A DNA stretch of 46,592 bases from Natronolimnohabitans sp. A-GB9 (GCF_030848565.1 NZ_JAVDDV010000023.1:1-46592); one strand, 5' to 3'; counted from the stretch's first letter, positions 10,052 through 19,445 are shown. Made by a program: numbers and translations. The notes: a model not told the origin generated them from the letters alone.

Positions 10052-11389
10052 TTATGCGTCCTCGTCGACCGAGTCGATCAGCGCCGCGACCGCGTGTGCG
10101 CCCCGCTCTGGCGCTCGGAACGTCGGAATTCCGGCTGCCTCCATCTGGAGGCGCTCCTCCTCGAAACCTTCTGCTGGGCCGGCGACTGTAAAGATGATCG
10201 GCTTGTCGACGTTTTCGGCAAGCGCCTCGAGTTCCTCGACTGGGTAGCCCAGCGAGTCCTCGTAGATCTCGTAGACGATAACCATGTCGACGTTGTCGTC
10301 GCGGCCGACGGCGTCGATGACCTGGCCGAACTCGGGTAGTGGCCGTCCGGTGTCGACCGGGTTCTCCGTGTAGGTGATTCCCTGCAGCAGGTCGTCGACA
10401 CGCTGTTGGGTCTCCGCTTCCAGATCCGGGAACTTGGCACCGCGTTCGTCGAGTTCGTCGGAGATGATGATCCCCGGCCCAGCCTGGGCGGTGACGACGC
10501 CGACGTTTTTCCCGTCCGGAGTCGGCGTGTCCGCGATCGCACGGCTGGCGTCTAGGAGTTCAGTCACCGAGGAGACGAAGACGACGCCCTCATCGGCGAG
10601 CGCCTCCTCGTAGGTCTCGCGGTCCTGAATCGGGGCACCGGTGTGTGACTGGACGAACTCGCTTAGGTCCTCGCTGCCGGCCTTGTACGCGACGATCGGC
10701 GTCTCAGCTTCCCGACAGACCTCGATGAAGTTATCGATGTCGTCGGTACCCTCGATGTGGAGTGCGATCGCGTCGGTGTTCGGATCGTCGTCGAGCACCG
10801 GAATCAGCTCGGCAAAGCCGGTGTTCGCTCGGTTGCCGAGGCCGAACATCGCTGACACGCCGTACTCCTCGCGATCTAACTGGAACGAGGACGTAACGCC
10901 GACGCCACCGCTTTGGGCGAGCAAAGCGACGTTCCCCGTCTCGACTTCACGGATCTGTGGAACGAACGAGCCGTAGAGATCCAGATGCGGGATACAGTAT
11001 CCGGCCGTGTTCGGGCCGAGGATCGTCATGTCGTACTCCTCGCCGATTCGAACGACTTCGTCCTCGAGTTCCTGTCCGTCCTCGTCGACTTCCGCGAAGC
11101 CGCCGGCGAAGATCACCGCTGCGCCGATGCCTGCTTCGCCACACTCCTCTAGAACCTCCGGCACGACGGGGCTGGGAACACAACACAGTGCCAGATCGGC
11201 GTCGACGTCGTGGACCGAGTCGACGAACTCGTAGCCGTAGACCTCTCCCGAACTGGAGGGGTTGACCGGGTAGACGTCGCCGTCGTAGGTGCGAATGTTT
11301 GTCATCGCATCGTTTCCGAGTTTGCCCTCGGTTTTCGACGCGCCGATGACGGCGATTCCGTCCGGATCGAAGAAGTCAGTTACACCCAT
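10052..11389 (-). CDS. ADP-forming acyl-CoA synthetase, alpha-subunit type
   Basis: A 445-residue protein like the alpha subunit of archaeal ADP-forming acetyl-CoA synthetases, which conserve the energy of acyl-CoA thioesters as ATP. A CoA-binding Rossmann domain leads (residues about 5-130, FFDPDGIAVIGAS), followed by two succinyl-CoA-synthetase-like domains. The phosphorylated histidine of the family is His249 in the motif SHTGA, so the catalytic step looks intact. No ATP-grasp beta subunit is encoded nearby; the partner must lie elsewhere. Within this window it could process acyl-CoA products of the catabolic genes. A TATA-like box (reverse strand, about 11412-11421) supports the leaderless start at 11389. 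Confidence 0.85.
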   Translation of the reverse strand: MGVTDFFDPDGIAVIGASKTEGKLGNDAMTNIRTYDGDVYPVNPSSSGEVYGYEFVDSVHDVDADLALCCVPSPVVPEVLEECGEAGIGAAVIFAGGFAEVDEDGQELEDEVVRIGEEYDMTILGPNTAGYCIPHLDLYGSFVPQIREVETGNVALLAQSGGVGVTSSFQLDREEYGVSAMFGLGNRANTGFAELIPVLDDDPNTDAIALHIEGTDDIDNFIEVCREAETPIVAYKAGSEDLSEFVQSHTGAPIQDRETYEEALADEGVVFVSSVTELLDASRAIADTPTPDGKNVGVVTAQAGPGIIISDELDERGAKFPDLEAETQQRVDDLLQGITYTENPVDTGRPLPEFGQVIDAVGRDDNVDMVIVYEIYEDSLGYPVEELEALAENVDKPIIFTVAGPAEGFEEERLQMEAAGIPTFRAPERGAHAVAALIDSVDEDA

Positions 11390-11477
11390 ATCGGGGGATG
11401 GTCGAACAATGTAATATAAATTACGAAGTTTGGATTCTAAGCGCTGAAACGTAGTCGATTATCTATATGTCTGTAAT

Positions 11478-12023
11478 TCACTCGTCGTACTCGAGGTACT
11501 GTCGTCCTTCTTCGGTCTCCGCGAGGATGTTATCGAAGACGGCAGCCTCGGTTTTGAATTTGTGAACGCTATGGAGCATTGTGTTGTGGAACTGGGAGAT
11601 AAGTTCGCCGTGGTCTTTAAAGAAGTTGTGGACCCACTGCTCCATCTGGTCGTCTGTCCGGAACTGTGCGATTATGTGCCACTGGTAGTCACTGTCTGCA
11701 GTAAAGAATATCAGGACGTGAGGATCGTTCAGAAGTGCATCGTAACACTCTCGCCAGTTGTCTTCGAAGTTTGGGAAGTTAAAGGAGACGCGGAAGAGGT
11801 AGTGACGGAAGATATCCCGATTCGGGAGGATCGTCTCACGGAAGATTTCCTCTTCGGACATCGTCCGCAGAATCTCGTTGATCCGGTTGTGTGAAAGCGA
11901 AATCCCGTACTCCTCCTCGAGAATCTGACTGAGCTCCCGTGTCGACGACGTTGGATTATCGACTCTCGCTTTTAGAATGGCGATATCACGGGGTGAGACG
12001 TCGAACGATTCGTCTTCGTCCAT
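11478..12023 (-). CDS. Lrp/AsnC-like winged-helix regulator
   Basis: A 181-residue regulator. Residues about 8-65 form a winged helix: SPRDIAILKARVDNPTSSTRELSQIL, then the recognition region SHNRINEILRTM. The rest (about 75-170) is a ligand-sensing RAM-like alpha/beta domain with the alternating pattern of the Lrp/AsnC class. The start at 12023 (MDEDESFD) was preferred to one 14 codons upstream because the extra residues are basic and unlike the rest. It lies downstream of the acyl-CoA synthetase start on the same strand, separated by 89 bases, and may control it. The ligand is unknown. Confidence 0.75.
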   Translation of the reverse strand: MDEDESFDVSPRDIAILKARVDNPTSSTRELSQILEEEYGISLSHNRINEILRTMSEEEIFRETILPNRDIFRHYLFRVSFNFPNFEDNWRECYDALLNDPHVLIFFTADSDYQWHIIAQFRTDDQMEQWVHNFFKDHGELISQFHNTMLHSVHKFKTEAAVFDNILAETEEGRQYLEYDE

Positions 12024-12388
12024 TGTAAGTGTCCGTGTGCAACGCGTCATCAAAAGCTTGTTCAATGGTCACCAGGGGAAGCAACCGATTCGGTGATACG
12101 TCCTCCTGTTTCGGTGTCCTGCCCACTCTCGCGAGGTTGCAGTTGAACGGATGACAAACTTACGTGTAACTGGACACACTCGAGAAGCAAATCTATTGTA
12201 GACACGTTCCCGTTCCAATCAAAGCTATTATGGTATCTAGTTAGATGACGTTCGAACGAGAAAAATATACACGGAGTCCACCTGGATACGCGCTAACAAT
12301 TAATAAATGAATGGAATAGCCATCCACATACGTTCGATCTTATAAACTGTTTCAACGATTCGCTGCAGGCTCTCGTACGTCGGTCTGT

Positions 12389-12497
12389 ATACTGTTGGAC
12401 AGCACGATTCGACGATCAGTCGCGCGACTGCGGCCGTCCCGCGGGTGACAGCCGCGAGTTCGCGACCGACGTCTCACTGACTGCTGTCCAACAGTAT
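12389..12497 (+). repeat. Dispersed 109-bp element with palindromic inverted ends (copy 1)
   Basis: The ends are exact inverted repeats: ATACTGTTGGACAGCA at 12389-12404 and its complement at 12482-12497. Each end is itself a near-palindrome of the form ACTGTC-N-GACAGC. The interior (GC-rich, with ACCCGCGGG near its centre on the reverse strand) can fold back. The reverse complement matches copy 2 at 27900-28009 along most of its length, by eye about three quarters of positions, and copy 3 is at 37176-37290. No coding capacity is present, so it is either a MITE-like element or a looped operator pair. The rest of the gap 12024-12760 shows no gene. Confidence 0.75.
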
Positions 12498-12760
12498 AAT
12501 CGAGATCGTAACATTAATTGATTTATGATCTGTTCAGCCAACTGTCCCATCGACTCGGGATCAGTTTCGATATTACTATCGAACTTCTTTGTATGTATGA
12601 ATACAGACATATATTGTGGTGGGGAACTGAATCTCGACTGGAACCGAGTACCGGAAACGGCCAACTGCTCGGTCCGGAGACACTGATCGGCCGGCAATTT
12701 CGCCGCTTCGAAAGTCAACCCTCGGAAATTATTTCCCCCTATTGTGCGTAGTTCAGCTAT

Positions 12761-13534
12761 ATGACGACGGGAGACGGTCCAAACCGGCGGGTCAAGACGA
12801 CAGATACACTACTCGAGATCATCGACACGCTCCAGTCACTCGACGGGGCGACGCTGGCGGAACTGACCGACGAACTCGAGTACGCAAAGAGTACGCTTCA
12901 CAGCCACCTCTCGACGCTCGAGCACAACGAGTACGTGGTCCGAAACGGTGACGAGTACGAACTGAGTCTCAAGTTCCTCGAACACGGGATGTTCGTCAAG
13001 AATAGCGACGAACTCTCTCGAGTGGGTGGGCCGGTCCTCGAGGATCTCGCCGCAGAGACGGGCGAAGTCGCCTGGCTCATCGTCGAAGAACACGGAAAGG
13101 CCGTCTACCTCGACAAGGCGATGGGCGAAAAGGCCGTTCAGACGCACGCCAGCGTCGGCGGTCGAGCCCGGTTGCACCACCTCGCGACCGGCAAGTTGAT
13201 CCTGGCGTATCTCCCCGACGAGCGCGTCGACGAGATCATCGACTGTCACGGCTTGCCCGAACTGACACCACACACGATCACCGATCCCGACGAACTCCGG
13301 GCCGAACTCGAGGAGATCCGCGAGGACGGGATCGCGTTCAACGACAAGGAGACGGTAGATGGGCTGCGAGCGATCGGTGCTCCAGTTTTAGGCGAGGAGA
13401 CGGTTTACGGTGCGATCTCCGTCTCCGGGCCGGCGAATCGGCTCACCGTCGAGCGATGTCTGGAGGAGATCAAACCGCTGTTGCTCGAGGCCACGAACGA
13501 ACTCGAGTTGAAGTTGCAGTATCCGCCGAACTGA
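12761..13534 (+). CDS. IclR family regulator (1)
   Basis: A 257-residue IclR-type transcription factor. The winged helix occupies residues about 12-75 (LLEIIDTLQSLDGATLAELT, then YAKSTLHSHLSTLE), followed by the effector-binding domain, including GRARLHHLATGKLILAYLPDE and the late IGAPVLGEETVYGAISVSGPANR. IclR proteins often sense small organic acids or aromatic intermediates. The ATG at 12761 follows an AT-rich box inside GGAAATTATTTCC (12724-12736), a near-palindrome over the likely TATA element, so self-regulation is plausible. It reads toward the amidohydrolase/Rieske pair 286 bases downstream, its most likely target. Confidence 0.9.
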   Translation: MTTGDGPNRRVKTTDTLLEIIDTLQSLDGATLAELTDELEYAKSTLHSHLSTLEHNEYVVRNGDEYELSLKFLEHGMFVKNSDELSRVGGPVLEDLAAETGEVAWLIVEEHGKAVYLDKAMGEKAVQTHASVGGRARLHHLATGKLILAYLPDERVDEIIDCHGLPELTPHTITDPDELRAELEEIREDGIAFNDKETVDGLRAIGAPVLGEETVYGAISVSGPANRLTVERCLEEIKPLLLEATNELELKLQYPPN

Positions 13535-13820
13535 GATACGCCCGATATCCGCTTTCTCGTTGTTTCGACGTCCTGTGTTCTGTTTCTCTGACCGTTCGTT
13601 GTCACCGAACGCACGACGTAGTGTTTACAAACATATTCTCGTAAATACCGCGGTGGTATTCGACGAGACGGTCGCTGCGATACGTCGTATACATTTATTC
13701 CATTCTGAATTGTTTGGTAATTCCGAACCAACTAATATGCAAAAATATTGCTGGGAACGCTAAAACCGGACGAACGCCGACCAGAAGCTTCAACACGGTG
13801 GATTCTCTATACCGCACTGT

Positions 13821-14954
13821 ATGGAGCCATCAGTAAGACGACTCGAAAGTGACGCGGAGGTTCCGGACGAGGCGTTCGAGGACGAGATCATCGATCTGGA
13901 CTTCCACGTCAATCCTCTCGAGGACGAGTTACTCGAATACGTCGAGGACGACCGCGCCTACGACAAGCTGACCACCGAGTTCGGCGCGACGCCGGTTATG
14001 GGGAAGTGGGACGCGGCCTACGGAATCAAAGAAGGGCAGGAAGGACTGTTCACCCAGGGACGTGCCAAATACGCGGAGGACGTCCAGGAGGCCTGTGAGT
14101 CGATCGCGGTCGACGAGCCGATCGTCAACGCAGGGATCAACAACCTCAACCACCAGCACCATCCCGTTCTGAAAAACGCCGTCGCGCAGGCGGCCAACGA
14201 CTACATGCTCGACCACTTCGCCGACGAGGGGATCTACACGTCGATGATGGTCCCGAAGTGGGATCCCGACTACGCCGTCGAAGAGATCGAGCGAATGGCC
14301 GACGAGAACAACATCGTCGGCGCCTACTCGTGGTTCGATCCGAAGGTGCCGTGGGGCAACGAACAGTTCGATCCCGTCTTCGAGGCGCTCGTCGAGCACG
14401 ACCTGCCGTTGCTTCTCCACGGCTCGCTGGCCTACTGGCCCCAACACTCCTACATCGGCGACGACATGCTGACGTGGACCGAGGTGCTCGGCTTCGACTG
14501 GCCGATCCACGCGATGGTCAACGTCGTCAACATGATCATGCGCGGGGTCTTCGACAAGTATCCCGACCTCGACGTCGTCATCCAGGAAGGTGGCCACTGG
14601 TGGGTGCCGTTCCTGCGCTACCGGATGGACGAGTTCTACGAGATGCACCCCGAGGACATCCAGATCACGCCCCGGAAGATGGACTCCGGCGAGCGATACC
14701 TCGAGCGTGCCCCAAGCGAGTATCTCCGTGACAACATCTACCTCTGTACGCAGCCGTTTGCGCTGCCACGGAACGCTCGCGAAGCGGAGAGCCTGCTCGA
14801 TCTCTCGATGGCCGACGATATGTTCATCTACTCCAGCGACTGGCCACACCAGACGCTCGACCCGCCGACGTGGTTCTACACCTCGCGAGCGTTCGACGAC
14901 CACACCAAAGAACAGATCCTCAGCGGGAACGCCAAAGAGATCCTCGACATCTAA
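13821..14954 (+). CDS. Amidohydrolase-2 family protein (1), metal-dependent
   Basis: A 377-residue TIM-barrel protein of the amidohydrolase_2 group, which includes ACMSD-type and aromatic-acid decarboxylases as well as hydrolases. Visible metal-site candidates are Asp27-x-His29 near the N-terminus, the His of LLLHGS in the middle, the His of EGGHWWVP, and the Asp of YSSDWPHQ near the end; the set looks complete. The Rieske ferredoxin gene follows after two bases, so the two are surely co-transcribed. A near-palindrome with arms TTGGT/ACCAA lies about 100 bases upstream. The substrate is unknown. A decarboxylase or hydrolase acting on an aromatic acid is the likeliest guess from the neighbours. 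Confidence 0.82.
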   Translation: MEPSVRRLESDAEVPDEAFEDEIIDLDFHVNPLEDELLEYVEDDRAYDKLTTEFGATPVMGKWDAAYGIKEGQEGLFTQGRAKYAEDVQEACESIAVDEPIVNAGINNLNHQHHPVLKNAVAQAANDYMLDHFADEGIYTSMMVPKWDPDYAVEEIERMADENNIVGAYSWFDPKVPWGNEQFDPVFEALVEHDLPLLLHGSLAYWPQHSYIGDDMLTWTEVLGFDWPIHAMVNVVNMIMRGVFDKYPDLDVVIQEGGHWWVPFLRYRMDEFYEMHPEDIQITPRKMDSGERYLERAPSEYLRDNIYLCTQPFALPRNAREAESLLDLSMADDMFIYSSDWPHQTLDPPTWFYTSRAFDDHTKEQILSGNAKEILDI

Positions 14955-14956
14955 TA

Positions 14957-15322
14957 ATGGTCGACAGAGACAACTTCACGAAAGTCGCAGAGGTCGGCGA
15001 CATTCCCGAGGGCGAAGGCGAGGGATTCGACGTCGATGGTATCGAGGTCGCCGTTTTCAACACCGGCGACGACTACTACGCGATCAACAATCGCTGTTCC
15101 CACCAGCGTGCTCCGCTGTGTAAGGCCGGCGACGAGAAGATCAACGCCGAAGACACCTGGACGGGAGAACGCGGTGGCCTCAACGCCGAAGCCTGTACGG
15201 TCTCCTGTCCGTGGCATCTCTGGGAGTGGGACCTGGAGACGGGCGAACACGAGGCGTCCGGACAGCGCATCGGGACGTTCGACTGCGTCGTCGACGATGA
15301 CGACATTCTAGTTCGTATCTGA
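14957..15322 (+). CDS. Rieske [2Fe-2S] ferredoxin-like protein (1)
   Basis: A 121-residue single-domain Rieske protein. The cluster ligands are Cys47/His49 (CSH) and Cys84/His87 (CPWH). The spacing between the two pairs is 34 residues, much longer than the roughly 15-17 usual for Rieske ferredoxins, and two extra cysteines (55 and 80) fall in the loop. The start at 14957 lies two bases after the amidohydrolase stop. Single-domain Rieske proteins usually feed electrons to ring-hydroxylating oxygenases or nitrite reductases. No oxygenase alpha subunit is encoded in the window, so its partner is unknown and may be the amidohydrolase-linked process itself. Confidence 0.85.
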   Translation: MVDRDNFTKVAEVGDIPEGEGEGFDVDGIEVAVFNTGDDYYAINNRCSHQRAPLCKAGDEKINAEDTWTGERGGLNAEACTVSCPWHLWEWDLETGEHEASGQRIGTFDCVVDDDDILVRI

Positions 15323-15382
15323 ACGAGTCGGCCGCCTTCCGGTTTCGATCGGCTCGAACGAGCCGTACGCGTTTCTAGTAAT

Positions 15383-15403
15383 ACTGCCAGACAGTAGTCC
15401 GTA
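15383..15403 (+). repeat. 21-bp motif, copy 1 (ACTGCCAGACAGT then 1 nt and GTCCGTA)
   Basis: This motif begins with a near-palindrome (ACTGCC-A-GACAGT) and ends in GTCCGTA. Two more copies in the same orientation lie at 24554-24574 and 33105-33125. It resembles the palindromic ends of the 110-bp dispersed element. Here it lies between the convergent Rieske and FAD/Fe-S oxidase genes, so a promoter role at this copy is unlikely. Confidence 0.5.
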
Positions 15404-15480
15404 TGAAACGCCGAAGCCGAACACCGCCTCGAGTGATCGATCCTCGACTCCCACGAACGAAAGAGCGAGCTGACCGTGCG

Positions 15481-18400
15481 TTACCGCGGGAGCGCGTAGG
15501 CCAACAGTTCGACCGGGGTCGGCGGCTCCTCACCGTCGAGGTCGCTCCCGGACAGCGAACTGCCGGCGGGAACCGGCTCGAGGCGTTTGTCCCCGAGTTG
15601 GGTCCGACAGGAGGTTCCGGGTGCGGTGACGACGGTCGCGTCGCTGTCTTCGATCTGATCGACGAGGATGTCGCCGATCGACTGGCTTAGCGAGTAGTGT
15701 TCGGCCTCGTAGCCGAAGCTCCCGGCCATCCCACAGCAGCCCGAATCGAGCGGATCGACCGCATAGCCTGCCCGTCGGAGCACGCCGACGGCGTGGTGGT
15801 CTTTCTTCGTGGCCTTCTGGTGGCAATGCCCGTGGTAGGCAAGCGAATCCGACGGCGCCGCCCAATCGACGTTCTCGTCGAGGCGGAACGTATCGAGGTA
15901 CTCACAGACGCCGTAGGTGTTCGCCGCGACCGACTCGACGGTAGGCCCGCCAAGCAGGTCGAGCGCGTCGGACTGGAACATCACGGCGTCGGAGGGCTCC
16001 GCGAGGACGACGTCCCATCCCGCTTCGACGCGAGGTGCAAGTTCGGCGGCGTTTGCACGCATCGTCTCGCGGGCTTTGTCGACGAACCCCTTCGAGAGTG
16101 CCGGTCGGCCGCTGTCGGTCCGTCTGGCGACGTCGACGTGGACGCCGGCGGCCTCGAGGACGCGAATCGTCGCCTTCCCGACGGCGGGATGGCTGTAGTT
16201 GGTGTAGGTGTCGACGAAGAAGACCGCCTTTCGCTCGGCTTCAGCCTCGGAAACTCGCGAGCCACCGCGGGCCTCGAACCAGTCCTGGACCGTCTCGCGG
16301 TGGAACTCCGGCAGCGACCGCTCGCGTGCGATGCCGACGGTCTTTTCGGCGACGGTTCCGGCGCCGGGAAGCGAGTCCGCGAGATTCGAAAGCGGCGCGA
16401 GGGCACTGCCAAGCGGTGCGAGCCGATCGAAGTTGGCAAAGAGCTTGTCCCGGAGGCTGGCACCGTGTTCCTGGTGGCGGGCGTGTTTGACCTCCGTCTT
16501 GAGCTTGGCCATATCGACCTCGCTCGGACAGTCACGCGCACAGCCCTTACAGCCGATACAGAGGTCGAGCACCTCTTCGACGAACTCGTCGTCGGTAGGG
16601 TCGTCTGGCAACTCGCCGCTCATCGCGTTTCGGAGGAGGTTCGCGCGACCACGGGTGGCCGTGACCTCCTCTTCGGCGGCACGGTAGGTCGGACACATCA
16701 CGCCGCCGGTCGTCTCTTGGTCGCCCCGACAGCCACCGCAGCCGTGACAGAGCTCGACCATGCCCTGCATGCCGTTTTCGTTGTCCCAGTTCAAGGCGGG
16801 GTCGAAACCGGCGTCGTGACTGTAGTCGCTGTCGTACCGGAGGTTCTCGGTCATGTCGTGGTCGCCACAGATGTTCCCCGGGTTGAGCAGCCAGTCGGGA
16901 TCGAACGCCGACTTCAGGTCACGGAACGTCTGCCAGAGGTTCTCGCCGTAGAGTTTCCGGTTCCACTGAGTTCGGGCGCGGCCGTCGCCGTGTTCACCAG
17001 AGACGGAGCCGCCGAACTCGACGACCATGTCGGTCACTTCGTCAGCGATTTCGACCATGTCCGTTCGGTCCTCGGCGGACTTCGTGTTCACCAGTGGGCG
17101 AACGTGGAGGACACCCGGCCCCGCGTGGGCGTAGAAGGCCGCGTCGACGTCCCGATCTTTCTCGACTAGCAGCGACTGGAACCCCTCGACGAACTCGGGG
17201 AGGTGTTCCGGCGGGATCGCACAGTCCTCCATGAAGCTAATGTGTTTCTCGTCGGAGGTTCGCGAGAGCAAGATCGGGAGGCCGGCCTTGCGTAGCTTCC
17301 AGAACTGCTCGCGTTCGTCTTCGGCGTGGGCCTCGAGTCCTTCGAAGGCGTGGATCTCGTCGATGTTCGGCCGGTCTACAGGCGGTTCGGCTTCGCTGTC
17401 GCTTCCGGGCACACGGTCGGCAAGGAGACCGGCGGTCTGTTCCCGGCCGTGGTCGTCGTCGGCGGCGTAGAACTCGACGAGCAGCGCCGCCTGAGCACCG
17501 TCGGGGACGAGTGCCGCGATCTCTTCGAACTCGGCCGTCTCACGCGCCAGTCCGATGAGCACGTCGTCGATGAGTTCGACCGCCGCCGGCTCGTGTTCGA
17601 GGACGTGCTGGACGTCCGTGACGGCCTCGAGGACGCTCTCGTAGAACAGCAGCGAGACCGCCTTCGTCTCCGGAACCGGCTCGAGGGAGACTTCGGCCTC
17701 GGTGACGACGGCCAGTGTCCCTTCGCTGCCCGCGAGCAGGCGCGCGAGATTGACGGTTCCGGAGCCGGCCTCCTCGACGAGCATGTCGAGATTGTAACCG
17801 GAGACGTTGCGTTTCAGATTAGGAAACCGGTCGCGAACCTCGTCGGCTTCCTCGTCGATGATCCGGACGACCTCGGCCGAGACGCGTTCGAGGATGTCAC
17901 CGTCGGGATCGGCTTGCTCGCGCAGTTCCGAGACGTCGGTCTCGCCGAGCGTGGCGACTGTCCCGTCGGCCAACACGACTTCACACTCCTCGATGTAGGC
18001 GTCGGTCTTCCCGTAGACCAGCGAGTGAGCGCCCGTCGAGTTGTTCCCGATCGCGCCGCCGATGGCGCTGCGGTTGCCCGCTGCCGGGTCGGGAGCGAAC
18101 TTCAGTCCATGGGTGGCGAGTGCGTCGTTGAGTTCCTCGAGCACAGTCCCCGATTGGACACGGGCCCGCCGATCGTCGGGATCGATGTCGACGACGGCGT
18201 CCATGTGGCGGGTGAAATCGAGGACGACCGCCTCGTTGACCGCCTGGCCGGCGAGGCTCGTTCCGCCGCCCCGTGGCAGGACTGGGATCTCCCGCTCGGC
18301 ACAGTAGGAGACGACGGCAGCGACGTCGTCGGTCGACGTCGGAAAGACGACGCCGATCGGCGTCTCCTGGTACGCGCTGGCGTCGGTCGCGTACAGCTGT

Positions 18401-18564
18401 CGGGTGTAGGTGTCGAATCGGACGTCGCCATCGATCCGACCCTCGAGGTCGGCGACCAGATCCGGTCGGTCGATGTCGTCCGATACGTAGTCGTAGCCGG
18501 CCCGCTCGTCGGCTGCCGGCTCGGAATCGTTCTCGTCGAGCGATGTGGTTGGGCTCGCAGTCAT
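15481..18564 (-). CDS. FAD- and Fe-S-binding oxidoreductase (D-lactate/2-hydroxyacid dehydrogenase type, 1)
   Basis: A 1027-residue three-part enzyme. The N-terminal FAD_binding_4 domain (about 65-225) has RGGGTSLAGQAV and the nucleotide loop GNNSTGAHS. The FAD-oxidase C-terminal domain spans about 250-540. Then come two 4Fe-4S motifs (CHGCGGC with a later CPTY, and CIGCKGCARDCP, about 620-720). The last third is a CCG domain with HGHCHQK and DSGCCGMAGSFGYE. This layout is that of membrane-linked D-lactate or 2-hydroxyacid dehydrogenases that pass electrons to the quinone pool. A close paralogue lies at 42667-45657. The true substrate cannot be read; glycolate, D-lactate or 2-hydroxyglutarate are options. 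Confidence 0.85.
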   Translation of the reverse strand: MTASPTTSLDENDSEPAADERAGYDYVSDDIDRPDLVADLEGRIDGDVRFDTYTRQLYATDASAYQETPIGVVFPTSTDDVAAVVSYCAEREIPVLPRGGGTSLAGQAVNEAVVLDFTRHMDAVVDIDPDDRRARVQSGTVLEELNDALATHGLKFAPDPAAGNRSAIGGAIGNNSTGAHSLVYGKTDAYIEECEVVLADGTVATLGETDVSELREQADPDGDILERVSAEVVRIIDEEADEVRDRFPNLKRNVSGYNLDMLVEEAGSGTVNLARLLAGSEGTLAVVTEAEVSLEPVPETKAVSLLFYESVLEAVTDVQHVLEHEPAAVELIDDVLIGLARETAEFEEIAALVPDGAQAALLVEFYAADDDHGREQTAGLLADRVPGSDSEAEPPVDRPNIDEIHAFEGLEAHAEDEREQFWKLRKAGLPILLSRTSDEKHISFMEDCAIPPEHLPEFVEGFQSLLVEKDRDVDAAFYAHAGPGVLHVRPLVNTKSAEDRTDMVEIADEVTDMVVEFGGSVSGEHGDGRARTQWNRKLYGENLWQTFRDLKSAFDPDWLLNPGNICGDHDMTENLRYDSDYSHDAGFDPALNWDNENGMQGMVELCHGCGGCRGDQETTGGVMCPTYRAAEEEVTATRGRANLLRNAMSGELPDDPTDDEFVEEVLDLCIGCKGCARDCPSEVDMAKLKTEVKHARHQEHGASLRDKLFANFDRLAPLGSALAPLSNLADSLPGAGTVAEKTVGIARERSLPEFHRETVQDWFEARGGSRVSEAEAERKAVFFVDTYTNYSHPAVGKATIRVLEAAGVHVDVARRTDSGRPALSKGFVDKARETMRANAAELAPRVEAGWDVVLAEPSDAVMFQSDALDLLGGPTVESVAANTYGVCEYLDTFRLDENVDWAAPSDSLAYHGHCHQKATKKDHHAVGVLRRAGYAVDPLDSGCCGMAGSFGYEAEHYSLSQSIGDILVDQIEDSDATVVTAPGTSCRTQLGDKRLEPVPAGSSLSGSDLDGEEPPTPVELLAYALPR

Positions 18565-19049
18565 AACTCGGTCAGTTGACGGTCTCGGGGGTCCCCGCAG
18601 TTCTCGCGGCGGGGGCGCGTTCGATCTCGTGTCGATCCAGTCCGTAGCATCGCGTCATGGATTCCCATTTCCAAAGCGGGCAGGTAACGTTGACGTTTTG
18701 CTCCGCGTGTGCGCGTTGGACACCGGTGACCGCTGTACTGAACCGACCGCCCGACTCGAGATGGCGCCGTCCGGGCGGAGCGGTCGTGTCGACGTCACCG
18801 GTACCGATGCGGTCTCGCTGTCCCCGCTCGAGGCATTGCTCGAGTCTCGGGGACGGCAACTGCTCGATGTCGATAGCCATGTGTGCCACTATATTACATC
18901 ATGGCCGGTATAAGGATTCCTACTGTCCATCATTCTCCTCATCTTTGCCAATATGTAATGGGTTTCTCGGAACATGATCGATCATGTTGTATTTCTACGG
19001 CGGCAGTAGCTTTATTAGAACTGCGGACCCGTATTTTGGGTATCAACGA
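18565..19049. other. Intergenic region between oxidase and thioesterase genes
   Basis: No gene is assigned in these 485 bases. Open frames exist on both strands (for example 18657-18977 on plus), but none has the haloarchaeal amino-acid bias throughout. The divergent promoters of the FAD/Fe-S oxidase and thioesterase genes must lie here, with the palindrome at 18971-18988 listed separately. Confidence 0.4.
18971..18988. promoter_or_regulatory. Perfect 18-bp palindrome, candidate operator
   Basis: AACATGATCGATCATGTT reads the same on both strands. It lies just upstream of a TATA-like element (tttatta, about 19010-19016) that would serve the thioesterase start at 19050. The position is typical for an activator or repressor site. 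No second copy was noticed elsewhere in the window. Confidence 0.5.
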
Positions 19050-19445
19050 ATGAGTTTCACACGCACTTGGACCGTCCGGTTCTCGGATACGGACCCGTTC
19101 GGTATCGCTCACTATCCGCGGATGATCGACGTGATTCACGAGACCTCGGATATGTTCATGGAAGAGATCGGCTGGCCCTACTGGGAACTCCACGAGGAAC
19201 ACGAATTAGGTCTTCCACTCGTCTCGATGGATTTCGATTTCCACGGTCAGATCGAAGGCGGCGACGTCGTCGAGATCGAACTCGACGCGACCGTCGGGGA
19301 GTCGAGCGTCCAGTTCGACTACCGGGCGATCCACGACGGTGAGGTCGTCTTCAGCGGAACCGAACACCGGGTGTGTGTCCCGATCAACGGTGATGGCGGC
19401 GTGTCAGTTCCCGACGACCTCCGCGATGCGCTCGAGAGCGTCTAG
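19050..19445 (+). CDS. 4-hydroxybenzoyl-CoA thioesterase-like hotdog protein
   Basis: A 131-residue acyl-CoA thioesterase of the hotdog fold. The signature RFSDTDPFGIAHYPRMIDVIHE carries the catalytic Asp of the 4HBT class (Asp-Pro-x-Gly-x-x-His/Tyr). The family hydrolyses aromatic or short-chain acyl-CoA thioesters. The start at 19050 was preferred over an upstream ATG at 18984 because the TATA-like element at about 19010-19016 places transcription start near 19040. It stands alone between the FAD/Fe-S oxidase and a region of decayed repeats, but the nearby CoA ligase and aldehyde dehydrogenase make a role in aromatic CoA-ester turnover sensible. Confidence 0.85.
   Translation: MSFTRTWTVRFSDTDPFGIAHYPRMIDVIHETSDMFMEEIGWPYWELHEEHELGLPLVSMDFDFHGQIEGGDVVEIELDATVGESSVQFDYRAIHDGEVVFSGTEHRVCVPINGDGGVSVPDDLRDALESV

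Noticed and set aside
13929-14903. 324-codon minus-strand frame over amidohydrolase 1
   Set aside because: It mirrors the amidohydrolase gene with no family match of its own.
15697-18579. Two long plus-strand frames over the FAD/Fe-S oxidase 1
   Set aside because: The minus strand encodes a full-length multi-domain enzyme; the plus frames have no domain.
18545-18913. Open frame upstream of the thioesterase
   Set aside because: It only partly has haloarchaeal composition, no start or promoter fits, and no domain is visible.
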